Source of the DNA: Gallionella sp.
Lineage (GTDB): Bacteria > Pseudomonadota > Gammaproteobacteria > Burkholderiales > Gallionellaceae
Direction of reading: 5' to 3'
Length of the DNA stretch: 64,000 bases
Assembly: GCA_028710525.1 (NCBI GenBank)
Contig: JAQTTY010000010.1
Span: forward strand, 62,001-126,000
In this document: positions 9,822-19,600 of the stretch, one piece after another
Layout of the letters: the number at the start of each line of letters is the position of its first letter
Position numbering within the stretch: the stretch's first letter is position 1
Notes under the pieces: model-generated
The model's input: the letters and a program-made list of their open reading frames with translations, nothing else
What the model was told of the DNA's origin: nothing
The model's database searches: none
Translations under genes and position numbers: made by a program

Positions 9822-9891
9822 GGGTGATTTGAAAAAATATATTCCCTATAAAAACAATAGCTTGATATTTTTATGGGGATATTTTTCAAAA

Positions 9892-11805
9892 TCATTTGAA
9901 GACGACCTTATTGCGTCCTGTCTGTTTGGCCATATATAGGCGTTGATCTGACAAGCTCAGCACCTCTTCCAAAGATGACATTCCTGCCACCCGTTCCGCC
10001 AGACCTATGCTGATAGTCACCTTGATGTTGTGTACACCGCTCTGGACCTGGCAAGCCATGACACTTTGCCGTAAGCGTTCAGCACATAAGGAGCCTTCCA
10101 CGACATCCGTATCTGGGCAGATCACCACAAACTCCTCGCCACCGTAGCGACACACCATGTCTTGGGCGCGGGCAACCTGACGCAATACACTGGCCACTTT
10201 CTTGAGCACCAGATCGCCAATCGGATGACCGTATTTATCATTGATGGATTTGAAGAAATCCACGTCCACCATCATGCAGCTGAAGTTGCGGTTGCCACGT
10301 TTAGTCAACGCCCATTCCTGCTCCAGCCGCTCCATCGCTGCACGACGGTTAGGCAGTGCGGTGAGCGCATCGGTCAGCGCCAGCAGTTGCAATCCCTCGT
10401 TGGCTTCTGCCAGATCGGTGGATAAACGCAGCAGTTGCTCGCGGTCAGCGGCCAGCTCTTCTTGCAGCTTGACTACACGCAATCCCGCGCGCAAACGGGA
10501 GAAGAATATCTTCTGGATGATGGGCTTGACCAGATAGTCATCGGCACCTGCCTCAAAAGCTTCGACTAATTTGTCTGGATCTTCCTGAGCCGTCATCACG
10601 ATCATGTAGATATCGCGCCATTCGGGACGCTCGCGCAACTTGCGGCACAGCGTCAACCCGTCCATCTCAGGCATCATCCAATCGGTGATGATGAGCTGTG
10701 GCTTATGTTTCTCGACTTGAGCCATCGCCTCAACACCGTTGCGTGCGACATACACCGTATGACCAGTGGATTTCAACATCGCCGTCAACAAAGCCAACAT
10801 GGCACGGTCATCATCCACCACAAGGACGCGTGACACATAGTTGCTACGCTCACCGATGGCTTTGATCTCGCGAGTCTGATCATGCTCGGTTTCATCCGCT
10901 TGCTTCAGTAACTCTGCAAATGAAGGAATCTGCAACTGTCCCATGCTCAGCAACGACGACCAAGACTCCCAATCCTGGGCACAGGCCAGACCTAACTCTA
11001 TTAGATCAGCGGCCTCTATCGCCACTCGTGCTGCCTGATTGCGCAAACGTATCACCAATTTTATGCGCTGTTGAGGTTCTGCCAGACAGACGTGTGCCAT
11101 CAAAGAAGCTACGCTGAGCAGATACACCAGTCGCCAATCACGTGAACCTTCGATCACATTGGCCTGATCCGGATGCACATATTCGCGCACCAGCATCTGG
11201 AATACCTTAGGGAAATTCATGTCAGCGAGTATGGCCTCGCTCAATTCTAATTCCTGATAGCCGAACTGTTCCATTTCAGCCTGACACAAGCCATCTAAAG
11301 ACAACTTTTGTTCGGTCATCGCGCCATATACATCGCTATGCATGGTCGCCATCGCGAGTCGGCCGATACGGCTCAACAACCCCACCACGAATATCTCTTC
11401 AGGCGCAACCATACGAGTGCGCTGTGCCAGATGACGCGCGGCGATACCGGTGAGCAATGAATGCACCCAGAACTTGCCGTAATCGAATTGTTTACACGGC
11501 CCTTTGCGGTAATCCAGCATCAGTGCGATACCCAACACCAATTGGCGCAATGCGCGCATGCCCAACACCGTCACTGCGTCCGAGATACCTGCGATAGGAC
11601 GTGAGGTATTGCCCAGTAACACATTGGCCGCCTTGATGACACGCACGCTCAAGGCAGGGTCACTACTGATCAGACGCGCGATATCGTGATTGGACACATT
11701 ATCCTGTTGCGCCAGACTAATGACCTCCAGTGCCACACCTTTGGGGGTAGGCAAGCTGCCACTGATCTTGAGTTTTTTAAAGCGTGCCTCGTCTACCAAA
11801 GCCAT
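9892..11805 (-). CDS. HDOD-REC-GGDEF protein, probable diguanylate cyclase
   Basis: A 637-residue protein with three modules. HDOD is at about 15-215 (SDPALSVRVIKAANV and related motifs). The receiver at about 330-450 has VLVVDDDRAM and the phospho-acceptor Asp in LIITDWMMPEMDG. The GGDEF domain at about 480-637 has the active-site form RYGGEEF and an RxxD inhibitory site (RAQD) five residues before it, so it should make c-di-GMP and be product-inhibited. AGGA lies 7 nt before the ATG. It is the last gene of the run HDOD, two hybrid kinases, REC-EAL. Its receiver is a likely target of those kinases; this is inference from position. Confidence 0.92.
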   Translation of the reverse strand: MALVDEARFKKLKISGSLPTPKGVALEVISLAQQDNVSNHDIARLISSDPALSVRVIKAANVLLGNTSRPIAGISDAVTVLGMRALRQLVLGIALMLDYRKGPCKQFDYGKFWVHSLLTGIAARHLAQRTRMVAPEEIFVVGLLSRIGRLAMATMHSDVYGAMTEQKLSLDGLCQAEMEQFGYQELELSEAILADMNFPKVFQMLVREYVHPDQANVIEGSRDWRLVYLLSVASLMAHVCLAEPQQRIKLVIRLRNQAARVAIEAADLIELGLACAQDWESWSSLLSMGQLQIPSFAELLKQADETEHDQTREIKAIGERSNYVSRVLVVDDDRAMLALLTAMLKSTGHTVYVARNGVEAMAQVEKHKPQLIITDWMMPEMDGLTLCRKLRERPEWRDIYMIVMTAQEDPDKLVEAFEAGADDYLVKPIIQKIFFSRLRAGLRVVKLQEELAADREQLLRLSTDLAEANEGLQLLALTDALTALPNRRAAMERLEQEWALTKRGNRNFSCMMVDVDFFKSINDKYGHPIGDLVLKKVASVLRQVARAQDMVCRYGGEEFVVICPDTDVVEGSLCAERLRQSVMACQVQSGVHNIKVTISIGLAERVAGMSSLEEVLSLSDQRLYMAKQTGRNKVVFK

Positions 11806-11905
11806 CTTGAATTCCTATTCTTGTCCTGCACTATCGTGCATCTTGCCCGCACACTGCTCCTAATCATCCGCGGAACAGCAGCACAAATCTATCGCTAAGT
11901 GGTAC

Positions 11906-13144
11906 TTAAGCGTCGGCATGTCTTGCACTCAACGGTGAATAGCGTTTGCAGTAAGTAATAAATGATTCCACATCCATAGGCTTAGCGATGAAATATCCCT
12001 GCGCCACATCACAACTCATTCCTTGCAACATATCCCATTCCGAACGTGACTCCACCCCTTCGGCGACACTCTTGACCTTCAATTTTTGCGCCATCTGTAT
12101 GCTGGACTCGACCACTACTCGGGAAGACGAATTGTTTGCACTATCTGAAATGAAAGATTTGTCTATCTTAAGCTCAGTAAAAGGCACACGAGTCAGTTGC
12201 TGCATGCTAGAGAAACCAGTGCCGTAATCATCGATGGACAGACCAAATCCGCGCATACGCAGACGCGCCAGATTCTCCAAGGCCTCAGCAACACTACTCA
12301 TAGCGGCCGACTCGGTGACTTCTAAGATAATGTGTTTGGGTTCTAGACCGGTATTTAGTACTACACGGGTGATGCGCTCCGCCAAGCTGGTATCACGCAG
12401 AGATGACACAGAAATATTGACCGAAATATCCAGATCGTAACCCTGCTTGCGCAACAACAAACAGGCCTTAGCGGTGCTTTCCAGCATCAAGAAGGTCAGT
12501 CCCTCCATATTGTCGCTACGCTCTAGCAGAGGGATAAAAGCATCTGGTGGGATCACGCCGTACTGAGGATGTATCCAGCGCGCCAAAGCCTCAGCACCTA
12601 TGATCTGTCCCGTAAGCAACGATATCTTGGGCTGCAAAAAGGGCTGTATATTTTTGGCCTCTACGGCCTGTTGTATCTCCTGTAGCGTGAAGTCGCTGCG
12701 TTTTGGTGTCAGAGCACTCGGGTATCTAGGTGCTGCTAGGGCCAACTTATTCTCCTGATGTAAGCCCAGTAGCATCTCGAGCTGTTCCAGTGATAAGGGT
12801 TTCTCCACCGCACCCAGCAAGTGCAGACCGTAGGAGTGAGCCATCTTTTCTACCGAGGTGATCAATGCACCGTCCATACCACTCAATATGATGGTCGAGA
12901 CACCAGGTTGTTCTTGGGCTAGATGGCGGAGAAACTCCATACCATCCATCTCCGGCATATCCAGATCGCACATCACGATATCCAAGGGTCGCGATTGTTC
13001 AGCTCGTATCATCTCTAGAGCCTGTTTGCCATTGTTGGCCTGCCAAACTTCTTCCACCGACAGCGAGTGCAGCATATGCACCACCGCCTTACGTTGGAAG
13101 TTATGGTCCTCTATCACTAGGATGCGCAATGTCTTCTTATACAT
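11906..13144 (-). CDS. REC-EAL response regulator, probable c-di-GMP phosphodiesterase
   Basis: A 412-residue protein. The receiver (about 1-120) has VIEDHNFQRK and the phosphorylatable Asp in MCDLDMPEMDG. The EAL domain (about 150-400) keeps the catalytic set: GAEALARW, the Asn in VNISVSS, the Glu in LEVTES, IDDYGTGFSS, the Lys in LKIDKSF and the Glu in VAEGVES. It should hydrolyse c-di-GMP to pGpG. The ATG at 13144 is chosen because AGGAAG precedes it; a longer frame to 13186 overlaps the kinase gene and lacks such a site. It sits between a hybrid kinase and the GGDEF gene, so opposing c-di-GMP enzymes are under one operon. Confidence 0.93.
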   Translation of the reverse strand: MYKKTLRILVIEDHNFQRKAVVHMLHSLSVEEVWQANNGKQALEMIRAEQSRPLDIVMCDLDMPEMDGMEFLRHLAQEQPGVSTIILSGMDGALITSVEKMAHSYGLHLLGAVEKPLSLEQLEMLLGLHQENKLALAAPRYPSALTPKRSDFTLQEIQQAVEAKNIQPFLQPKISLLTGQIIGAEALARWIHPQYGVIPPDAFIPLLERSDNMEGLTFLMLESTAKACLLLRKQGYDLDISVNISVSSLRDTSLAERITRVVLNTGLEPKHIILEVTESAAMSSVAEALENLARLRMRGFGLSIDDYGTGFSSMQQLTRVPFTELKIDKSFISDSANNSSSRVVVESSIQMAQKLKVKSVAEGVESRSEWDMLQGMSCDVAQGYFIAKPMDVESFITYCKRYSPLSARHADA

Positions 13145-13182
13145 TTCAGTCTTCCTGATATTCGCTATGCAACCACGATCCT

Positions 13183-16100
13183 TCACTCATCGACGAATCT
13201 CGCTATGAACGCTTCTAGCCTTTGAACTGTGAGAGGCATGGTCGTCTCGCCAATACGGCGTGCCGCAGATATATCCCCTTTGATAACGGCCCCCTCAATC
13301 CGATTACACACTTCCACCAATTCCATCGCACCGACCATATGGCTGGATGCTTTAAGGCGATTGGCACTACGCACCACAGTGGCGGGATTGCCATCCTGCA
13401 ACGCGGCCCGCAGATGAGCGACATCATGCCGGTTATGCACATCGAACTCGCGCAGCATCGCTACCTTGGCAACCGGACGCTTAGCAACCTTACTCAATAT
13501 CTGCATATCGATCACCGACTCTGCCGCAATCTGCTCTGCATGCGACTGCTCGGCTGACGGTGACATATCCTGTGCCAGCCAATGCAGCAACTTGGCACGC
13601 AAGTCGGCCAGCTCGGTCGGTTTGGTCAAGACTGCATCCATACCGGCAGCCTGACAGTGCTGCTTTTCTTCGCTCAAAACATTGGCAGTCCACGCAATCA
13701 CCGGCATGCGCGGACGCGCTTCCAAACGCTCAATATCACGGATGGAACGGGTCAATTCATAGCCATCCATCTCAGGCATATGACAATCCGTGATGACTAG
13801 GTCATAACGACCATCGCGCCAAAGTGCCAATGCCGGCCCTCCTGAGTTAGCACATTCGACCTGCAAGCCCAATAGCTCCAACTGTTGTTTGAGCAGCAAT
13901 CTATTCACGGGGTGGTCGTCCACTACCAGAATGGCTGCGGCATGACCACTTGGCAAGAGCGGTAACTTTTCGATCTCACCGGACTGACTCGCCGCTTCGC
14001 TCTTCGCCTTGAGCATGGTCTTCTGTGCATCGGTATTTGCCACAGCCAGTCGCAGCGTCAGATAGAAAGTAGAGCCCTTACCCAACTCGCTCTCCAAGCC
14101 TAAGCTCCCTTCCATCATCTCAGCCAATCTGCGGCAGATCGCTAGCCCCAGACCAGTACCACCATACATGCGAGCGGTATCTACATTGGCCTGCTCGTAT
14201 TGCTGGAACAGTCGCTCCTGTTGAGCCGTGTCTATCCCCATGCCGGTATCCTTCACACTCAGGCGCACCTCCTCACCGCCGTCCTGACGCGCCATCAGTC
14301 TAGCGCTGATCTCGATACTGCCATGCTGGGTGAATTTGATCGCATTGCTGATAAAGTTATTCAATATTTGTGCAACCCGCATAGGATCGAGCAGATGTGC
14401 TGCACTGAGGCGCTCATCCCAGATGCGATGCAGGTAGATGTCTTTAGCTGCTGCTACCTGACTATAAGTAGACTCTATGTTCTTGAGTACCTCTGCCAGG
14501 CTGGCCACACGCGGCACCAACTCTAACTTGCCCGCCTCGATCTTGGACCAATCCAGAATGTCATCGACGATGTGCAGCAGATTCTTGCCTGAGCTTTGCG
14601 CCACCTCGAACAGCTCGCGTTGCTTACCCTCCAACCCACTGCGACTTAGCAGATCCATCATACCCAGCATGCCGCCTAAAGGAGTGCGTATCTCATGACT
14701 CATGGTCGCTAGGAATGCGTCCTTGGCTTTGTTAGCCTTTTGCAATTGTAAGGTGCGCTCTTCCACACGTTCGGCCAGCAAGGCACGTTCGTCTTCGATC
14801 TGAGCATTAGCAGCTTCTAGGTCAACAGTTACTAGGCGGAGCTGTTTTAGGTAAAGTTCACGCTCAGTAGTATCGGTATGCGTACCCACATAATGACTGA
14901 CCTGTCCGTATTGGTCTGTCACGGCGGTGATGGTGAGATGCTCGGGATATATCTGCCCGTTCTTGCGCTTGTTCCATATCTCGCCTTCCCAAAAACCGTT
15001 GCTGTTGATGCGTTGCCACATCGCGCGATAGAAGTCGCTAGCATGCCGTCCCGAACTGAGCATAGCTGGAGTTTTCCCCAACACTTCCTCGCTGCTGTAA
15101 CCCGTTATGGCTGTGAAGGCGCGATTCACCTTGAGCAGACGCTTCTGAGCATCTGTGATCATCATGCCTTCCTGTGACTCAAAGGCGATGGCCGCAATAC
15201 GTAACTCAGCTTCTACACGTTTGCGCTCGCTGATGTCGCTGATGATGGCAACGACATAATCTCGTCCATGCAGTTGTAATGCCCTGTTGCTAATGCGTAC
15301 CGCATACTCTTGTCCATCCTTGCGACGATGACGCGATTCAAACACCGCGTTGCCAATCTTCACGCTTATTTGCAACTTTTCTCGTACGCCTACCGCGTCA
15401 TATTCCGCCTGTAGGTCAGGAACTTGTAATGTAGCGAACTCCTCTCGGCTGTAACCCGACATACGGCAGACGGCATCGTTGAACTCAACAAAACGCATGG
15501 TCTCAACCTCTATCAAGACGATGCCATCGTTCGCACAATTGACGATGGAACGGAATATCTCTTCACGTTCCTCAAGTCGTACCTGTGCTTGTGCTTGTTC
15601 GGTGATGTCCTTGAAACACCAGATACGGCCTCGTTTTCCAGCGATATTCAAGGCACGGGAGAACCTTGCATAGACTCTACCGTCTTTGAAATGCAGTGTG
15701 TCGCGGGACTCGGCTTCGCTCTGATACAGGCTTTGTACCAAGGCTATGAACGCATCAGGATCACACAATTGTTCCAGTACATGAGCTAACAGCAGATCGT
15801 CCTGCCCAGCCGCAGCCAAACTGGGTGGAACACGCCACAACTCCAAGAAACGTGAGTTGGCCGAGAGCACATGCCCGTCTTCGGCGATCATCAATATGCC
15901 TTCGTCAGTCGACTCCAGCGTGCTGCGCAACAATGTCTCGCTCTGCTGCAACCCGATTTCCGCAGCCTTGCGTGCCGAAATGTCGCGTATCGTCGCCACT
16001 ACATGCAGTTCGCCCTGTAGTAACAAGGTGACCGCCGAGACCGATGCCAATATCACGCCTCCGTCACGTATTATGAAATTTGCTTCGACATTCTCGCAAT

Positions 16101-16593
16101 AGCCCTGCTGTGCCAACATCGCCAACATATGATCCCTAGCCGCCATGTCATGCCAAGCTTCTAATTCCAAGGTATTCTTGCCTATCACTTCTTCCTTGCT
16201 GTAACCGGTGGCCCTGCAGAACGCTTCGTTAACATCGGTGATACGCATATCTGAAACGCGCCGTACCAGCATCACATCAGCGTTCTTGTCGAACATCAGG
16301 CGATAACTAGCCTGCGTGTCTGACAAGACTTTATCGGCCTCTGCCTTTAATGCGTGCTCACGCTGCTTGGCGAACTCACCCAATAGATATTCTAAGAAGA
16401 ACAGGAATGTGGGCGCGACAAAACCAGCTGCGACCAAAGCGATGACCAAGTCATCCTGCAGTACCGGCCCTTTCAAGAGCAAGTCCATCCCAGATACGAT
16501 GAGCTCTACGCACAGCACAATGATCACCGTGATGACCAACCTCAGCCGCCATCCTATGTATCTTTGCAAGTAACTGAGTACGGTAGCTTCCAC
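13183..16593 (-). CDS. Hybrid sensor histidine kinase, multi-PAS, with degenerate Hpt domain
   Basis: A 1136-residue kinase with a GTG start (GGGAG 8 nt upstream). Two N-terminal TM helices (about 15-37 and 45-70) come first, then four PAS domains (about 90-560) and a coiled coil. HisKA has the H-box MSHEIRTPLGG with His about 633. HATPase has GTGLGLAICRRLAEMM. The receiver has its Asp about 936 in VITDCHMPEMDG. The C-terminal Hpt-like domain reads SANRLKASSHMVGA, where its paralogue in the next gene has GAHRIKGASRMVGA. The phospho-accepting His is therefore Asn (codon AAT) at about 1078 and the following Gly is Ala. The Hpt step should be dead, while kinase and receiver look intact. The gap to the neighbouring kinase gene is only 24 bp. 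Confidence 0.9.
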   Translation of the reverse strand: MEATVLSYLQRYIGWRLRLVITVIIVLCVELIVSGMDLLLKGPVLQDDLVIALVAAGFVAPTFLFFLEYLLGEFAKQREHALKAEADKVLSDTQASYRLMFDKNADVMLVRRVSDMRITDVNEAFCRATGYSKEEVIGKNTLELEAWHDMAARDHMLAMLAQQGYCENVEANFIIRDGGVILASVSAVTLLLQGELHVVATIRDISARKAAEIGLQQSETLLRSTLESTDEGILMIAEDGHVLSANSRFLELWRVPPSLAAAGQDDLLLAHVLEQLCDPDAFIALVQSLYQSEAESRDTLHFKDGRVYARFSRALNIAGKRGRIWCFKDITEQAQAQVRLEEREEIFRSIVNCANDGIVLIEVETMRFVEFNDAVCRMSGYSREEFATLQVPDLQAEYDAVGVREKLQISVKIGNAVFESRHRRKDGQEYAVRISNRALQLHGRDYVVAIISDISERKRVEAELRIAAIAFESQEGMMITDAQKRLLKVNRAFTAITGYSSEEVLGKTPAMLSSGRHASDFYRAMWQRINSNGFWEGEIWNKRKNGQIYPEHLTITAVTDQYGQVSHYVGTHTDTTERELYLKQLRLVTVDLEAANAQIEDERALLAERVEERTLQLQKANKAKDAFLATMSHEIRTPLGGMLGMMDLLSRSGLEGKQRELFEVAQSSGKNLLHIVDDILDWSKIEAGKLELVPRVASLAEVLKNIESTYSQVAAAKDIYLHRIWDERLSAAHLLDPMRVAQILNNFISNAIKFTQHGSIEISARLMARQDGGEEVRLSVKDTGMGIDTAQQERLFQQYEQANVDTARMYGGTGLGLAICRRLAEMMEGSLGLESELGKGSTFYLTLRLAVANTDAQKTMLKAKSEAASQSGEIEKLPLLPSGHAAAILVVDDHPVNRLLLKQQLELLGLQVECANSGGPALALWRDGRYDLVITDCHMPEMDGYELTRSIRDIERLEARPRMPVIAWTANVLSEEKQHCQAAGMDAVLTKPTELADLRAKLLHWLAQDMSPSAEQSHAEQIAAESVIDMQILSKVAKRPVAKVAMLREFDVHNRHDVAHLRAALQDGNPATVVRSANRLKASSHMVGAMELVEVCNRIEGAVIKGDISAARRIGETTMPLTVQRLEAFIARFVDE

Positions 16594-16617
16594 TCCGTTT
16601 GCTCCCTTTCTTATCGT

Positions 16618-19600
16618 CTATTGCGCATCTATGAAACGCGCCACATCATGCTCCAATGTTGTATTCGCTTCGTACAAACCCTTGGCTAAGGTACGCGCAC
16701 TGTTCATGTCCCCATAACTGGCAGCCTGCTCTATCGATGCACATAGTGCCGCTAACTGCATCGCGCCCACCATACGGCTCGCTCCCTTGATACGGTGTGC
16801 ACCGCGCGAGACTGCCGACGGATTACCCGACTGTAAGGCCGCGGCGAGTCCCGCGATATCGTTGCGATTATGCAGGGTGAATTCCTGCAGCATCTCTATC
16901 TGTTGGGCACGTGTCTTAGCGATCTTGTTCAAGGCGCTCAGTTCCAGCGAGATCACCGCACCATCCGCAAGGGTGGCATCTGCGTCACCCGCTTCAACTT
17001 CAGGCTGGATTTCGATCTCGTCTACTTGCAGCAATTGCTCAGATCGAGTCAGCCATTTCCTCAGCATGGCCTGCAACTCGGCCAACTCGGTCGGTTTAGT
17101 TAAGACATCATCCATACCGGCGGCCTTGCAACGCCCCTCTTCTTCGGACATCACATTGGCGGTCCAAGCCACGATAGGGGTAGGTTCACGACCGTCTTGG
17201 GCTTCGATATCTCGGATGCAGCGAGTCAATTCATATCCGTCCATCTCGGGCATATGGCAATCGGTGATGAGCATGTCGTAATGGCCGGTCTGCCACAATG
17301 CCAGCGCGACGATGCCATAGGCGGCAATGTCGGCATGCAGTCCCAATTGTTCCAATTGCTGTTTGAGCAACATTCGATTCACAGGATGGTCATCCACCAC
17401 CAGTATAGATATTGGCTCGTCAACAGAATGCCAAGGATTAGTGTCAACCAATTCGTGCACCTCGGTCTCCTCGCCACGTGCGAGTTGCAATTGCAGATCC
17501 CGCTGTGTAGCTAGGTTGGCGATGGGCAAAAGCGTGGTGAAACAGAAGCTGGATCCCACTCCCGAGGTGCTCTCCACGCTGATATTGCCTTCCATCAACT
17601 CGGCCAGACTGCGACAGATCGCCAGACCCAGACCCGTGCCACCGTACATACGCGCGGTGTCTGGGCTGGCCTGCTCATACTGCTGGAACAGGCGTGCCAG
17701 ATGTTCCTTATCTATACCCACGCCGCTGTCTTTAACACAGAAGCGTACCTCGTCGCAGCCTTCTTGCTGACTGGAGAGGGTGGCACTGATCTCCACCGTA
17801 CCGGAGGCCGTGAACTTGATGGCATTACTGGTGAAGTTATTGAGTATCTGCGATAGGCGCAGCGGGTCGAACAGGTGGGCCTGACTGAGGCTTTCATCAT
17901 AGCGATAGCGTAGTTGTATTCCTTTGGCGCTGGCCAGTTGTCCATAGGTAGCAACCACACCTTTAAGCAAAGGCAGGATAGTTGCGGGGCGTGGGGCAAG
18001 TTGCAATTTACCCGCCTCTATCTTGGACCAATCTAAGATGTCATCGACGATGCGCAATAGTCCTTTGCCCGAATTGCGTGCCGCCTGCAAGGTCTCCAGC
18101 TGTTCACCATCTAGGGAGGTGAGACTGAGCAACTCCATCATGCCCAACAGTCCGCCCAAGGGCGTGCGTATCTCATGGCTCATCGTTGCAAGGAAGGAAT
18201 CCTTAGCACGATTGGCGATACGTAGTTGCGAGGTACGTTCCTCTACGCGATGGGCGAGTTGGGAGCGTTCTTCCTCAACCAGCTCATTCGCCTGTTCCAA
18301 CTCCCTTGCCGTCAACATCAGCTGTTCCATGACCTGCTGTCTGGCGCTGACATCCCGTATGGCTGCGGCAATCACCATGCCGTTCTGACTATGCATAGGG
18401 CTGAGTGAGATCTCGACTGGAAACACGCGTCCATCTTTGGCGATAGCGCGCAGGTCTTTGCGTGACATCGCACCCAGCGGGCGTGGACGCATCGCACTAT
18501 TCAGGAAGCGCTGGCGCATATCGCGCCGCTCTTCGCTTCTGCCTTTGGGGATGAGCGCATCGATGGGCTGGCCGATCAACTCCTGTTTGCTATAGCCGAA
18601 CAGGAGTTCAGACTGGTGGTTGAGCATGATGATATTGGCTTGCATATCCGTCATCACTAGAGCGTCCGGCGCAAATTCGAACATATCCGCGAACTGTTGT
18701 TCGGCGTGTTTACGATCTATGGCAATGGCGATGTGTGAAGCGATGGTGGTAGCCAATTGCATCTCGCGCTGGGTATAGGAGTGTGGCTGATCGAAGCACA
18801 CCGTCAGCTTGCCCAGTAGGCTGCCGTGCTGCAGCAAAGGCAGGCAGGCGAATGAGCAAACCCCCTCCTGACGCATGCTTTTTAACGTAGCTACATTAAG
18901 CTCACTGTTCTCGACTGATTCTACGAAGATAGGCCGAGGCTCACCATCCTTTTCCGACCAAGGTGAATGCCCATTCTCGCGTTGACGAAACTCTTCCGAC
19001 AAGCCGCGCCAAGCCATAAATCGCATCGCATGCTCTGAGTCGTTTAGTAGTACCGCCACACGGTCCGCACCTAGTAGATGCAATAGATCATCCATAGCTG
19101 CGTCGTAGATCTCCTCCAGCGACTCCGCATTACTGATGGTATTACTCAAGCGATACATGGATTCCAACTCATCCAGACGTTGTTGTTCTATCAATGCGGC
19201 ACGCTTACGCTCGGAGATGTCGCGTACTGTGGCATGCAATATGCGTTTTCCATCTATCTCTATACGTGTCAGCAATACATCGGCGAAGAAGGTATGGCCG
19301 TCGATGCGTTTATGCATCCACTCGAAGAAATACGAACCCTCCTCTAATGCGATATGCATCATCTCGATTGATTTTTCGTCAGAGCGGCGCCCGTCCGGCT
19401 GGAACTCAGGCGACACATCAGTGGGAGCGAGAGTCAAGAATTGAGCTTCATCGTGACAAGCGAACAAGGCCAGCGCAGCAGGATTGCAACTGATGAAGCC
19501 TAGCTCTGGGCTAGAGGTCATCAGGGCATCCTGTGATGATACGAATAGGGTGCGGAACACAATCTCGCTCTTGCGCAAGGCGCGCTCGGCAAGGTATCTA

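Larger units (their letters stand above)
9555..9891. other. flhDC leader/promoter region with hairpins; no gene seen
   Basis: No credible coding sequence lies in these 337 bases. A 60-codon frame on the minus strand is mostly made of hairpin sequence and has no ribosome binding site. The region holds a FliA-type promoter (9795-9821) and three inverted repeats: GTAGG/CCTAC at 9678-9694, a 9-bp perfect stem at 9716-9743 and an imperfect stem at 9752-9785. It may be a structured flhDC leader or encode a small RNA. Confidence 0.6.

Noticed and set aside
9713..9895. 60-codon minus-strand frame in the flhDC leader
   Set aside because: It consists mostly of hairpin sequence, has no Shine-Dalgarno and overlaps the FliA-type promoter.
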